A stretch of 64,000 bases of DNA from Marinobacter salarius (GTDB lineage Bacteria; Pseudomonadota; Gammaproteobacteria; Pseudomonadales; Oleiphilaceae), in assembly GCF_032922745.1 (NCBI RefSeq), contig NZ_CP136693.1, positions 2,852,001 through 2,916,000 of the forward strand. The letters are read 5' to 3'. Shown piece by piece: positions 49,947 to 62,135 of the stretch. The notes beneath the pieces are model-generated. The model had not been told where the DNA came from. It worked only from the letters and a program-made list of their open reading frames with translations, and made no database searches. The first letter of the stretch is position 1, and every line of letters starts with the position of its first letter. The position numbers were made by a program, and so were the translations under genes.

Positions 49947-51653
49947 ATGGTTCAATCGTCTCTGGCGACGAAATCACAGTCATTTGATCTGGTCAAAAGT
50001 GAGATTGAGCAGACCATCAAACAGGCAGAGTCCAGCCTTGAACGCTTTCAGGAAAACCGTGAAAGCGGTGAGGATCTGCAGAACTGTGTGGATTTTCTGA
50101 ACCAGCTCCGCGGTATTTTCATTCTTGTCGAACTGCGTGCTGGCACCCTCCTGTGCCAGGAAGCCGTCAGTATGGCCAATGATGTTCCCGTTGGCGCCAA
50201 CGACGACAAGAATATCCTTCTGACGACCCTCAATAGCGCGCTGTTCATTCTGCGCCGTTACGTTGAATATTATCATCAGCAGCGAGCGGATCATCCGGAG
50301 TTGTTGCTACCAGTTATCAATGATCTGCGCGAAGCCCGTAAGGAAAAACCTTACCCGGAATCCTGTTTCTTCGATGTGGACGTCAAGGAGCGGCCGGATT
50401 TCTGCTCGGGGCTTTCCCTCCAGGCGTTTGATGGTAACGAGGCGGAGTACGAAATATTGGCCCGCCGTATGCGGCTGACGTTCCAGGTTGCACTGCTGGG
50501 TGTGCTTCGCGAAAAGAACGATGTGGTCAGCAAGAAACTTTTTGGCCGGGCAGCGCGTGGATTTGCTCGGCTTTGCCAGGGGCAGCCCATGGGGCAGATG
50601 TGGTGTCTGGTTGCCATTGTGGCGGATACCATGCTTGATCGTGTCATGGGACTCAGCAAGGCCCGAAAGCGCATGTTCATGCGCATCGAGAAATATTCCC
50701 GGGAAGTCGTGTACGTTGGCAAGGTGGCCACGGCCAAGGATGCGCCGGACTCTCTCATTCGTGATCTGGTGTATCTGCTCTATAGGAGTGGATCGGCAAA
50801 TCCCGAGGTGACCTCTGTACTGTCAGCTTATCGACTGACGCCTGCGGAATTCCCGGACTCCATGCTTGATGCCCATGCCCGTCGACTTTATGGCCCGGGC
50901 ACCGATGTTCTCAAGTCGTTGTCGACGGCATTGCAGGACGAACTGAATCAGCTCAAGGACAAGCTCGACATTGTTGAGCGTGGCATTGAGCCGGACCTGG
51001 CGGAGTTGTCATCCATTGCAGGCGCCCTGGAGCGCCTTGCCAACACGCTGATCATGCTGGACCTCAACCAGTTAGGAGCTATGGCCCGGGGTGAGGCCGC
51101 GAAGTTGCGCACCTGGGAGGAAGAGAATCGTCTGCCAGCGGACGATGAACTCTACAAGCTGGCGGATTCCGTATTGGGTATCGAGGATGCCGTGATGCAA
51201 ATCGTGGTCCGTGGTATTACATCGGAAACCGATGCCCTTGCGGGTGGTCAGCGTACCCGTGAAGAATCCCTTTACCTCCATGAGGCCACCTATGTAGTGG
51301 CCGACGAAGCGAAAAGTGCACTGACCCTCGCAAAACGCGCCATAACGGCGTTTATCGAGTCCGACTACGACAAGCTCCACCTCGCCAATCTGCCTGCTAC
51401 GTTGCACAGTATCTGGGGTGGGCTCCATATGCTGAACGATCCCGGAGCGGCCTCGGTGTTGGAGCGCGTGGCAGCATCCATTCAGGAGCGATTACTGGAC
51501 GCCAGGGAGGCGCCTCAGGCTCAGGTGCTGGAAGCGCTGGCGGACGCGTTAACGTCCCTCGAGTATTACATCGAGAGCGTTGGCAGGCGGGAAGATCGCA
51601 ATGCGGACTTGTTGAAACTGGCGGAATCCTCATTGGAGGACGTGGGGCTCTAG
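49947..51653 (+). CDS. fimL: FimL-like protein, ChpA N-terminal homologue
   Basis: This encodes 568 residues from ATG 49947 with AGGAAG upstream. The sequence resembles the N-terminal region of the pilus chemosensory kinase ChpA: KSEIEQTIKQAESSLERF, CVDFLNQLRGIFILVELRAG (about 45-65), and a second helical bundle at about 470-550 (LHLANLPATLHSIWGGLHML). It lacks CheA kinase, CheW and receiver domains and has no phosphorylatable His in the first bundle, which is the description of FimL. In P. aeruginosa fimL (PA1822) lies near rnhA-dnaQ; FimL links FimV and the Pil-Chp system to cAMP and twitching. FimV is also in this window. Confidence 0.85.
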   Translation: MVQSSLATKSQSFDLVKSEIEQTIKQAESSLERFQENRESGEDLQNCVDFLNQLRGIFILVELRAGTLLCQEAVSMANDVPVGANDDKNILLTTLNSALFILRRYVEYYHQQRADHPELLLPVINDLREARKEKPYPESCFFDVDVKERPDFCSGLSLQAFDGNEAEYEILARRMRLTFQVALLGVLREKNDVVSKKLFGRAARGFARLCQGQPMGQMWCLVAIVADTMLDRVMGLSKARKRMFMRIEKYSREVVYVGKVATAKDAPDSLIRDLVYLLYRSGSANPEVTSVLSAYRLTPAEFPDSMLDAHARRLYGPGTDVLKSLSTALQDELNQLKDKLDIVERGIEPDLAELSSIAGALERLANTLIMLDLNQLGAMARGEAAKLRTWEEENRLPADDELYKLADSVLGIEDAVMQIVVRGITSETDALAGGQRTREESLYLHEATYVVADEAKSALTLAKRAITAFIESDYDKLHLANLPATLHSIWGGLHMLNDPGAASVLERVAASIQERLLDAREAPQAQVLEALADALTSLEYYIESVGRREDRNADLLKLAESSLEDVGL

Positions 51654-51671
51654 CCGTCGCGCGGTTCAAAC

Positions 51672-51714
51672 CCCACAAAAAAACCCTGCCGTGTGTGCAG
51701 GGTTTTTTTGTGGG
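51672..51714. terminator. Perfect bidirectional terminator
   Basis: An 18-base stem (51672-51689 with 51697-51714, loop CGTGTGT) contains seven A on one side and seven T on the other. It can terminate both fimL from the left and the SCP2 gene from the right. Confidence 0.92.
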
Positions 51715-51744
51715 CAGGCAAAGGGCCATTCGCCCGAAGAGCGA

Positions 51745-52059
51745 TCAGCCCATATTAAACAGCTCGCCCAGTTTGGTTGCGAGCATCATGTCGCCCTCAG
51801 CGCGCAGCTGACCGGCCATAAATGCCTGCATGCCATCGGTTTCGCCAGATACGATGCCCTGCAGGGTTTCGGAGTTCATGATCAGGGTGACGGAAGGGTC
51901 GTCATGGGCGCCTTCGGCCATCTTGCAGGTGCCATCCTTGATAACCAGGTGATAGGTCTTGTCGTCCTCAATGTCGAACTGGAATACCAGATCGAGGCCT
52001 TCAGCTGCGTCCGCGTTAAAATTCTGTTCGAGTTTTTCGAATATCTGAGCTACAGACAT
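51745..52059 (-). CDS. SCP2 sterol-binding domain protein
   Basis: This encodes 104 residues from ATG 52059; the longer frame to 52155 is an out-of-family extension. The whole protein is one SCP2 domain: DLVFQFDIEDDKTYHLVIKDG, DPSVTLIMNSETLQGIVSGETDGMQAFMAGQLRAEGD and a short hydrophobic end. It probably binds fatty acyl or other lipids in the cytosol. It is monocistronic and divergent from sohB, which may share the intergenic control region. Confidence 0.92.
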   Translation of the reverse strand: MSVAQIFEKLEQNFNADAAEGLDLVFQFDIEDDKTYHLVIKDGTCKMAEGAHDDPSVTLIMNSETLQGIVSGETDGMQAFMAGQLRAEGDMMLATKLGELFNMG

Positions 52060-52230
52060 TATTTTACCCTTATTGATGGTTGTCTTGGCGTGTTGACGGC
52101 TTCTGGTTCCTGGCCTTTCGCCTGCATGGAAGCCCGGGTGAGCCGACGTAGCCATTCGACTTTAGGGTCAGACATTACCGGTGTCAAGCTCGATCGAACG
52201 CTTGTTTTAATTTGTTATCGGTTCTATGGC

Positions 52231-52258
52231 TTGTACCTCAGGGCACCTCGGTTACAAT
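52231..52258 (+). promoter_or_regulatory. Probable sohB promoter
   Basis: TTGTAC (52231-52236) and TACAAT (52253-52258) are spaced by 16 bases and lie 32 bases before the TTG start of sohB. Confidence 0.5.
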
Positions 52259-52290
52259 CGAGCGCTCAAGAGTAATCCTGGAGAAGCAAC

Positions 52291-53355
52291 TTGGAATTTC
52301 TGACAGAGTTCGGTTTGTTTATTGCGAAAACGATCACCCTTGTGGTGGCGCTTCTGGTCATTGTTTCAGTGGTTTTATCCGCTGCCCACAAAGACAAGGA
52401 CGATCAGGGGAGTGACGGAGAGCTGCGGGTCCGCAAACTCAACGAGAAATACCGTAAGCTGAGGGAGTCACTTCAGGCCAAACTGCGCAGCGATTCGGAA
52501 CGCAAGGCTTTCGAAAAAGCCCGTAAAAAGGAAGACAAGGCCAAGCAGAAAGCCGAGAAGGCCAAGCGCAAATCCGGCGATGCTGAGGAAAAACCCCGTC
52601 CCAAGGTATACGTGTTGGACTTCGACGGCGATATCAAGGCCAGCGATACGGACTCTTTGCGCCGCTCAATCACAGCAGTGCTCAGCGTTGCGGAGCCTGA
52701 AACCGATGAAGTGGTGATACGCCTTGAAAGTGGTGGTGGCCTGGTTCACTCATACGGGCTTGCGGCTGCCCAGTTGGACCGTATTCGAGCCAAAGGTATC
52801 CGGCTTACGGCCTGCGTCGATAAGGTTGCTGCCAGTGGTGGTTACATGATGGCGTGCGTGGCTGACAGGATTGTCGCGTCGCCGTTTGCGATTCTGGGGT
52901 CCATTGGTGTTGTAGCCCAATTGCCCAACTTCCATCGTTTGCTCAAGAAGAACGACGTCGACTTCGAGATTCTGACGGCCGGTGAACACAAGCGCACCAT
53001 GACCGTTTTCGGCGAAAACACCGATAAAGGAAGAACCAAATTCCTTGAAGACCTTGAGGATACCCACGTGTTGTTCAAGGAATACGTGGGTGAACGCCGC
53101 CCGGAACTGGATATTGCCGCCGTTGCAAATGGCGATATCTGGTTTGGCAGCCGCGCCCTGGAGGTCAAGCTGGTGGACGAGATCAAGACCTCCGACGAAT
53201 ATCTCATTGAAGCCTGTGACAAGGCCGACGTAATCTCTGTAGGTTTTCAGCGCAAACGCACGTTGCCGGAAAAGCTTGGCCTGGCCACCAGTGCAGCACT
53301 TGAGCACACCGTATGGCGGGTACTGGGCGCGTTCCGCAACCAGAAAATTCAGTAA
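52291..53355 (+). CDS. sohB: Inner-membrane serine protease SohB
   Basis: SohB (354 aa) is a signal-peptide-peptidase-like S49 protease anchored in the inner membrane and facing the periplasm. The TTG start at 52291 has GGAG 7 bases upstream. A single membrane helix (ITLVVALLVIVSVVLSA, about 14-31) is followed by a charged Lys/Glu helix (about 60-100). The catalytic domain follows, with KVYVLDFDGDIKASD, RLESGGGLVHSYGL and the Ser nucleophile in AASGGYMMAC near 195. It is divergent from the SCP2 gene and 24 bases from acuI. Confidence 0.93.
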   Translation: MEFLTEFGLFIAKTITLVVALLVIVSVVLSAAHKDKDDQGSDGELRVRKLNEKYRKLRESLQAKLRSDSERKAFEKARKKEDKAKQKAEKAKRKSGDAEEKPRPKVYVLDFDGDIKASDTDSLRRSITAVLSVAEPETDEVVIRLESGGGLVHSYGLAAAQLDRIRAKGIRLTACVDKVAASGGYMMACVADRIVASPFAILGSIGVVAQLPNFHRLLKKNDVDFEILTAGEHKRTMTVFGENTDKGRTKFLEDLEDTHVLFKEYVGERRPELDIAAVANGDIWFGSRALEVKLVDEIKTSDEYLIEACDKADVISVGFQRKRTLPEKLGLATSAALEHTVWRVLGAFRNQKIQ

Positions 53356-53379
53356 AGCTACAGTAACGGGAACAGAGTC

Positions 53380-54378
53380 ATGACAAACAACACTGAGTTC
53401 AAGGCATGGCGCGTTCAGGAGCAGGGCGGAGAGTTCGCGGGTTCTGAGCAAACGCTGCACGTATCCGATCTGCCCGAAAACGATGTCCTTATTAAAGTCA
53501 GTCATTCGTCCCTGAACTACAAGGATGCCTTGTCCGCCTCCGGCAACAAGGGCGTTACACGTAACTTCCCCCACACTCCAGGTATCGATGCTGCCGGGGA
53601 AGTGGTGGAAGCCTCGTCCGGCTCCTTTTCGGCCGGTGACCAGGTGCTGGTAACCGGCTATGACCTCGGTATGAACACCGACGGTGGCTTCGGCGAATAC
53701 ATCCGGGTACCGGCCGAGTGGTGTGTGGCAATGCCCAAGGGTTGGAGCGCCCGAACCGCCATGATATACGGCACAGCCGGCCTGACGGCGGGACTGTGCG
53801 TACAAAAGTTGTTGACCATGGGTGCCAGGCCCGAGCAGGGCAAAGTCGCTGTCAGTGGTGCCAGTGGCGCTGTCGGCAGCGTAGCGGTTGAGCTGCTTGC
53901 TAGCCTCGGCTTCGAAGTAGTGGCTATCAGTGGCAAACAAGACCACGCCGATGCACTCAAAAACCTTGGTGCCACGGAAGTGCTCGGACGCGAAGCTCTG
54001 GCAGCCGAAAAGAAGCCAATGCTGAAGCCCGCCTATGCCAATGCTGTAGATACCGTCGGCGGTGGCCCACTGGCGGAATTGCTGAAGCAGATCCACCCAG
54101 GCGGCTCCGTCTCTTGCTGCGGCCTGGTCGCCGGGCCACAATTGGAAACCACCGTTCTGCCGTTTATCCTGCGGGGCAACAACCTGCTGGGTGTGGATTC
54201 GGTTGAAATTCCGCTGTCGGACAAACAGTCAGTCTGGGACAAATTTGCCGGTGACTGGGCGTGCAAAAAGACAGAGGCTTCGGCGCGGGATATTGGGCGT
54301 GGAGAGCTGGATGGCGCTTTGAAGGCGTTCCTGAAAGGGGAGTCGTCCGGGAAGATTGTTCTAGATCATTCCAGGTAA
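53380..54378 (+). CDS. acuI: Acrylyl-CoA reductase (AcuI/YhdH family)
   Basis: This 332-aa NADPH-dependent oxidoreductase of the MDR superfamily (no zinc) reduces toxic acrylyl-CoA to propionyl-CoA, important where DMSP or acrylate is used. Features: SLNYKDALSASGNKGV, HTPGIDAAGEV, the Rossmann loop SGASGAVGSVAV near 165, and AVDTVGG. In marine bacteria AcuI acts with DMSP cleavage or acrylate metabolism, but no ddd or acu partner genes are present here. Follows sohB after 24 bases. Confidence 0.88.
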   Translation: MTNNTEFKAWRVQEQGGEFAGSEQTLHVSDLPENDVLIKVSHSSLNYKDALSASGNKGVTRNFPHTPGIDAAGEVVEASSGSFSAGDQVLVTGYDLGMNTDGGFGEYIRVPAEWCVAMPKGWSARTAMIYGTAGLTAGLCVQKLLTMGARPEQGKVAVSGASGAVGSVAVELLASLGFEVVAISGKQDHADALKNLGATEVLGREALAAEKKPMLKPAYANAVDTVGGGPLAELLKQIHPGGSVSCCGLVAGPQLETTVLPFILRGNNLLGVDSVEIPLSDKQSVWDKFAGDWACKKTEASARDIGRGELDGALKAFLKGESSGKIVLDHSR

Positions 54379-54396
54379 AGAGGTCAGTGCGGGGTT

Positions 54397-54424
54397 GTCG
54401 GATTACGGCTTCGCCTAATCCGAC
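54397..54424. repeat. REP-like palindrome
   Basis: GTCGGATTA-CGGC and GCCT-AATCCGAC form a near-perfect 28-base stem-loop after acuI. GTCGGATTA...TAATCCGAC elements are common intergenic REP-type repeats. No RAYT transposase gene is nearby. The rest of 54379-54601 has no gene. Confidence 0.55.
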
Positions 54425-54601
54425 CTACGTTTATCAGTCAGCGGGTGAGTGGCTGGTATAGAAGAGAGGAGGCTTGCTTGCCAAAACTGTGCGGAGCCAT
54501 GGATGGCGGAGCCCAAGCGTCACATGGATGTGCCGCAAGGAGCGTGTTTTGGGCAATAAGCTTCTTCTCTTCGTACTCCTGAAGTCGGTACCTGGCTAGA
54601 G

Positions 54602-55105
54602 TCAGGAAGCCCGACGACGAAACAACGGCTCGTCCGTATCGGTCGCAGCCTGATACCCCTGGGTAAAGAAGTTCAGGCAACGAGCTGCCTTGTTGATATC
54701 CTTATCTGCACGCAGCACATAAGTATCAAAACCGCACCGCTTCATAAACTGCAACTGATCAAGAAGCACATCACCGACCGCACGAAGTTCGTTCCGGTAA
54801 CTCAGGCGCTCACGAAGCAGCCGCGCGATACTGTAACCGCGGCCATCGCTGAACTTCGGAAAGTTCACCGCAATCACCGGCAGCTCATTCACCACGCCAG
54901 CCAGAATCTCCGGCTCGTCATGGCTGTCAAGCCACACACCAATATCATCACGACCTTCAAAGTGTTCTTTTCCCGCCAACCACAGATCGGCCGGAATCAG
55001 GGCAGGTTGCTCGGGAACATCCAGAGACTCCCCGTCTGCTGGCCTTGGCACAACAACCCAATCGTCCTGACGGATACTTCCGTCACTGGTGATCACATCA
55101 GGCAT
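54602..55105 (-). CDS. DUF934 protein, sulfite-reductase-associated
   Basis: This encodes 167 residues from ATG 55105, overlapping the cysI stop by 8 bases. The DUF934 pattern is clear: DIGVWLDSHDEPE, VNFPKFSDGRGYSIARLLRERLSYRNELRAVGDVLLDQL (in part) and MKRCGFDTYVL. Such proteins are nearly always encoded directly after CysI-type sulfite reductases and are thought to take part in the siroheme-ferredoxin reaction or electron delivery, though no mechanism is established. The tight coupling to cysI supports a shared role in assimilatory sulfite reduction. Confidence 0.9.
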   Translation of the reverse strand: MPDVITSDGSIRQDDWVVVPRPADGESLDVPEQPALIPADLWLAGKEHFEGRDDIGVWLDSHDEPEILAGVVNELPVIAVNFPKFSDGRGYSIARLLRERLSYRNELRAVGDVLLDQLQFMKRCGFDTYVLRADKDINKAARCLNFFTQGYQAATDTDEPLFRRRAS

Positions 55106-56750
55106 AAACCCGCTCCTTGAATGGCTCAATGCCGATACGGTGATAGGTATCCAGGAAAGGCTCTTCCGAGGTCCGGTTATCGACGTACACATTAATGATT
55201 TTCTGCATCACTTCCGGCATGTCTTCCCGGGCGAAAGAGGGGCCCAGGATCTTGCCAATCGCGGCATCGTGATGGGAGGAGCCGCCCAGGCTAATCTGGT
55301 AGAACTCCTGCCCCTTCTTGTCGACGCCAAGGACGCCGATATTGCCCACGTGGTGGTGACCGCAGGCGTTCATGCAGCCGGAAATGTTCAGATCAATGTT
55401 GCCGATGTCGTACAGGTAGTCCATATCATCGAACTGGCGCTGAATGGACTCCGCCACGGGAATAGACTTGGCATTCGCCAGGGCGCAGTAATCGCCACCC
55501 GGGCAGCAGATAACATCGGTCAGCGTATTCAGGTTCGCAGTGGCAAAGTCCATTGGTGTGATCGCTTGCCAGAGCTCGAACAGTTGATCTTTCCGGACAT
55601 CCGCCAGAACCACGTTCTGCTGATGCGTCACCCGTACTTCGCCGAAGCTGTACCGGTCTGCCAGGTCGGCAATCTGCTCTAGCTGGCGATCACTGACATC
55701 GCCCGGCGGCGTGCCGGTTTTCTTCATGGTCAGCGTTACAATGGCGTAGCCTGGGTTCTTGTGGGTATCCACGTTGTGACTGATCCACTGATCAAACCCG
55801 CGGTTCTCGAATCGTTGGGTCGCCAAAGCGTCCTTCACATCCGGAACCCGCTGGTAGTCCGGCTCGGTGAAATACCCTTTGAACTGCTCAATGGCTTCCT
55901 GGGTGAGACGCGTAGGGGAGTCCTTGATGTGGGACCATTCCTCTTCCACCTTCGCCGCGAATCCTTCGGGCGTCAGCGCCTTCACCAGAATCTTGATACG
56001 GGCCTTGAACTTGTTGTCGCGGCGACCGTATCGGTTGTAGACGCGCAGTACGGCCTCTAGATACGTGAGTAGATCCAGTTCCGGCAGGAAGTCACGGATA
56101 ACAGGGCCAACCATCGGCGTACGTCCAAGACCACCGCCCACGTGGACACGGAAACCGAGTTCCCCCTGATCATTACGCAACATCTGCAGGCCGATATCAT
56201 GAACCTGGATAGCGGCACGATCGGACTGTTCAGACGCATTGACGGCCACCTTGAACTTGCGCGGCAAAAAGGCGAATTCCGGGTGGAAGGTGGACCACTG
56301 GCGGATGATCTCGCAGTAGGGGCGCGGGTCGGTAATCTCGTCCGCCTGCACACCGGAAAACTGATCCGTGGTGGTGTTGCGGATGCAGTTGCCGCTGGTC
56401 TGGTTGGCGTGCATTTCGACTTCCGCCAACTCGGCCAGGATATCCGGTACGTCTTCGATCTCCGGCCAGTTGAGCTGAACGTTCTGGCGGGTTGTAAAGT
56501 GCGCATAACCTTTGTCATAGTCACGGGTTATGCGTGCCAGGCGGCGAAGCTGGGCAGAACGGAGCATTCCGTACGGCACCGCGATGCGCAACATCGGGGC
56601 AAGACGCTGTACATACAATCCGTTCTGAAGTCGCAGTGGAAGAAACTCGTCTTCGCTCAGCTCGCCAGCCAGTGCTCTCTCGGTCTGGTCACGGAATTGT
56701 GCAACGCGCTCGGCAGCCATCTGCCGGTCGTGTTCGTCATAAACATACAT
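55098..56750 (-). CDS. cysI: Sulfite/nitrite reductase hemoprotein (CysI-like)
   Basis: This 550-aa enzyme reduces sulfite to sulfide by six electrons using siroheme and a 4Fe-4S cluster. Duplicated ferredoxin-like and sulfite-reductase domains are seen: HFTTRQNVQLNW, HANQTSGNCIRNTTTDQFSG and the cluster cysteines in CCPGGDYC (about 430) and SGCMNACGHHH (about 475). In P. aeruginosa the equivalent (PA1838) is followed by a DUF934 gene, as here. The electron donor is probably a ferredoxin or a non-CysJ reductase since cysJ is absent. The sulfide could feed MetZ. Confidence 0.92.
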   Translation of the reverse strand: MYVYDEHDRQMAAERVAQFRDQTERALAGELSEDEFLPLRLQNGLYVQRLAPMLRIAVPYGMLRSAQLRRLARITRDYDKGYAHFTTRQNVQLNWPEIEDVPDILAELAEVEMHANQTSGNCIRNTTTDQFSGVQADEITDPRPYCEIIRQWSTFHPEFAFLPRKFKVAVNASEQSDRAAIQVHDIGLQMLRNDQGELGFRVHVGGGLGRTPMVGPVIRDFLPELDLLTYLEAVLRVYNRYGRRDNKFKARIKILVKALTPEGFAAKVEEEWSHIKDSPTRLTQEAIEQFKGYFTEPDYQRVPDVKDALATQRFENRGFDQWISHNVDTHKNPGYAIVTLTMKKTGTPPGDVSDRQLEQIADLADRYSFGEVRVTHQQNVVLADVRKDQLFELWQAITPMDFATANLNTLTDVICCPGGDYCALANAKSIPVAESIQRQFDDMDYLYDIGNIDLNISGCMNACGHHHVGNIGVLGVDKKGQEFYQISLGGSSHHDAAIGKILGPSFAREDMPEVMQKIINVYVDNRTSEEPFLDTYHRIGIEPFKERVYA

Positions 56751-56973
56751 AGTGGAACGTCCTGCTGAAACGCTGGAAATACGGCTTTAGTGCCTTTTCT
56801 TGCGTGGGAGAATATCACCGTGCCATTATTCTTAAAATGATTATTTCCAAATATGTTTATCGACTAAGGTGATATAGAAAACCAGATATTGCTGGACTGA
56901 TTACAATTTCCCGCCTAGATTTAAAGAGGCGTGTGCGACAAAACAGACAATAACGACATAGCGAGGAAAGAGT

Positions 56974-57078
56974 ATGAAGAAGACCGCGAGAACAGACAGT
57001 CAGGCCGACGCCGTTGCCGCCGTTTTGCTGGTAATGCTGGTTGTTGCCTTCGCCGTAGTCTGGGTATCCGGGCAGTAA
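56974..57078 (+). CDS. Small membrane peptide of 34 aa
   Basis: ATG 56974 has GAGGAA about 5 bases upstream. The frame encodes 34 residues: a basic start (MKKTAR), then a hydrophobic single membrane helix (AAVLLVMLVVAFAVVW, about 15-30) and a polar end. It lies in the gap between divergent cysI and the convergent DUF2970 gene, whose stop is only 4 bases away. No family is recognised. The ribosome site and membrane-helix design make it more than a random frame. Confidence 0.5.
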   Translation: MKKTARTDSQADAVAAVLLVMLVVAFAVVWVSGQ

Positions 57079-57081
57079 TCG

Positions 57082-57348
57082 CTACTGGCCGGCAAGCACC
57101 AGCTTGACGACCACCACGAGGGTAACAACGAAGCCGACCGTAAACAGGATTCCGGCGATGATGTACGGCCAGGGACTGTGGCTTGAGAAATCTTCCTCAC
57201 GGCGCTTGTCGGACTGAACGCCGAGCGCGCCGGCAAGGATGCTCTGCATCACTTTGAAAACCCCCGGTCCTGTTTTTGCTGTCTTTGCCGATTTGGCAGG
57301 CTCAGCAGACTTGTCGGGTGAATGCTCGTTTTCGTTTTTATCCGTCAT
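57082..57348 (-). CDS. DUF2970 membrane protein
   Basis: This encodes 88 residues from ATG 57348; the frame reading further upstream overlaps metH and is rejected. After a charged Lys/Glu/Ala N-terminus (about 1-30) comes the DUF2970 block VFKVMQSILAGALGVQSDKRREEDF and one C-terminal membrane helix (about 63-85; YIIAGILFTVGFVVTLVVVV). The function of the family is unknown. It lies 43 bases downstream of metH on the same strand, so it may be co-transcribed with it. Confidence 0.85.
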   Translation of the reverse strand: MTDKNENEHSPDKSAEPAKSAKTAKTGPGVFKVMQSILAGALGVQSDKRREEDFSSHSPWPYIIAGILFTVGFVVTLVVVVKLVLAGQ

Positions 57349-57391
57349 GCTTGGTTTCCGCTGGTGTGTGTAAGGCGGATCCCGGCGGTGG

Positions 57392-61099
<3,708 letters not shown>

Positions 61100-61141
61100 A
61101 TCAATTACTTCCGGAAGTCGTTTTTGTCTCAATGGCGCGCG

Positions 61142-61149
61142 ATCATAGC
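61142..61149 (-). promoter_or_regulatory. Possible metH promoter, extended -10
   Basis: On the minus strand TGCTATGAT resembles an extended -10 (TGnTATAAT), about 43 bases upstream of the metH ATG. The -35 is weak. Confidence 0.3.
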
Positions 61150-61284
61150 AAAAATGGCGGTTGTCGTCCCACGGCTCGATGATGTTGATCAATGGACCAC
61201 TTAAAGTCTGACTATTTTACTTGGTCTTTCATGTTGCAGCGATCTCACTTAAAATAAGGGAACACTTTCAAACGGGTTGCAACT

Positions 61285-61872
61285 ATGGCATTGGTTACGG
61301 TGACAGATCCCGCTCGGGATTACCTTGCACAACTTATTGAGAAACAGGATGTGGAGGGCATGGGTGTCCGTATTTTTGTAACCCAGCCCGGCACCAAGAA
61401 CGCCGAGACCTGTCTTGCCTACTGCCCGCCGAACGAAATCGTTCCGACGGACGAGCAGGTTGATCTGGGCAAGTTCACGCTGTTTCTCGATCATAATTCG
61501 GTGCCGTTCCTGGAAGAAGCCTTTGTGGACTACTCCAAGGACCAGATGGGCGGGCAGTTGACCATCAAAGCGCCTAACGCCAAGGTGCCCAGCGTTGATG
61601 AGAACGCGCCGTTGCCTGACCGCATCCAGTATATCCTGGCGTCGGAAATCAACCCCAACCTTGCGGCTCACGGTGGCGAAGTGTCCCTGGTTGAAGTGGC
61701 CGAGGAATCCATTGCCGTCCTGCGGTTTGGCGGGGGTTGCCAGGGCTGCAGCGCGGTGAGTCTCACACTGAAGCAGGGTGTTGAATCGACGCTGAAAGAG
61801 CGTGTTCCGGAGATAACGGCTGTCCGCGACGTTACCGATCATACCTACACGGAAAATGCTTATTATCAGTAA
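61285..61872 (+). CDS. nfuA: Fe-S biogenesis scaffold/carrier NfuA
   Basis: NfuA (195 aa) carries 4Fe-4S clusters to target enzymes, especially under iron limitation or oxidative stress. The N-terminal half (about 1-100) is an A-type-like domain without the usual cluster cysteines. The C-terminal NifU domain (about 110-195) has the C-x2-C ligand pair in GGGCQGCSAVS near 155. Divergent from metH with a 185-base shared control region. Terminated at 61902. Confidence 0.96.
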   Translation: MALVTVTDPARDYLAQLIEKQDVEGMGVRIFVTQPGTKNAETCLAYCPPNEIVPTDEQVDLGKFTLFLDHNSVPFLEEAFVDYSKDQMGGQLTIKAPNAKVPSVDENAPLPDRIQYILASEINPNLAAHGGEVSLVEVAEESIAVLRFGGGCQGCSAVSLTLKQGVESTLKERVPEITAVRDVTDHTYTENAYYQ

Positions 61873-61901
61873 GATAAAGCAGATTCTAAAAGTATGACAT
61901 G

Positions 61902-61930
61902 AAGCCGGCCAATGCCGGCTTTTTTGTTTT
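61902..61930 (+). terminator. Rho-independent terminator after nfuA
   Basis: AAGCCGGC and GCCGGCTT form an 8-base stem with a short CAAT loop (61902-61921), followed by TTTTTGTTTT. Confidence 0.88.
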
Positions 61931-61940
61931 TGTTGCAGGT

Positions 61941-61995
61941 GTTTGTCAGTCCCTGTTTGTAAGCTCCTGTTTGTCAGTACTATTTGTCAGTACTA
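61941..61995. repeat. Short imperfect repeats of TTTGTCAGTAC
   Basis: Four imperfect copies related to CTGTTTGTCAGTACTA lie between the nfuA terminator and the DUF445 gene, two of them in near-direct repetition (about 61968-61995). The remainder of 61931-62135 shows no gene or clear promoter. Confidence 0.6.
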
Positions 61996-62135
61996 TGCGT
62001 GCCGCGCTATCGTCGTTGCTGTGGCGGCACGGCCAATGTCGAGTAATTCGATTTACTTCATTATCAGTTCCATAATCTGAATCGAACGATGGGTAATATA
62101 CCCGTCATACAACATTACGGCGCGTCCTCATCACC

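Noticed and set aside
52750..54141. 463-aa open frame on the minus strand
   Set aside because: It spans sohB and acuI in antisense and shows no recognisable domain.
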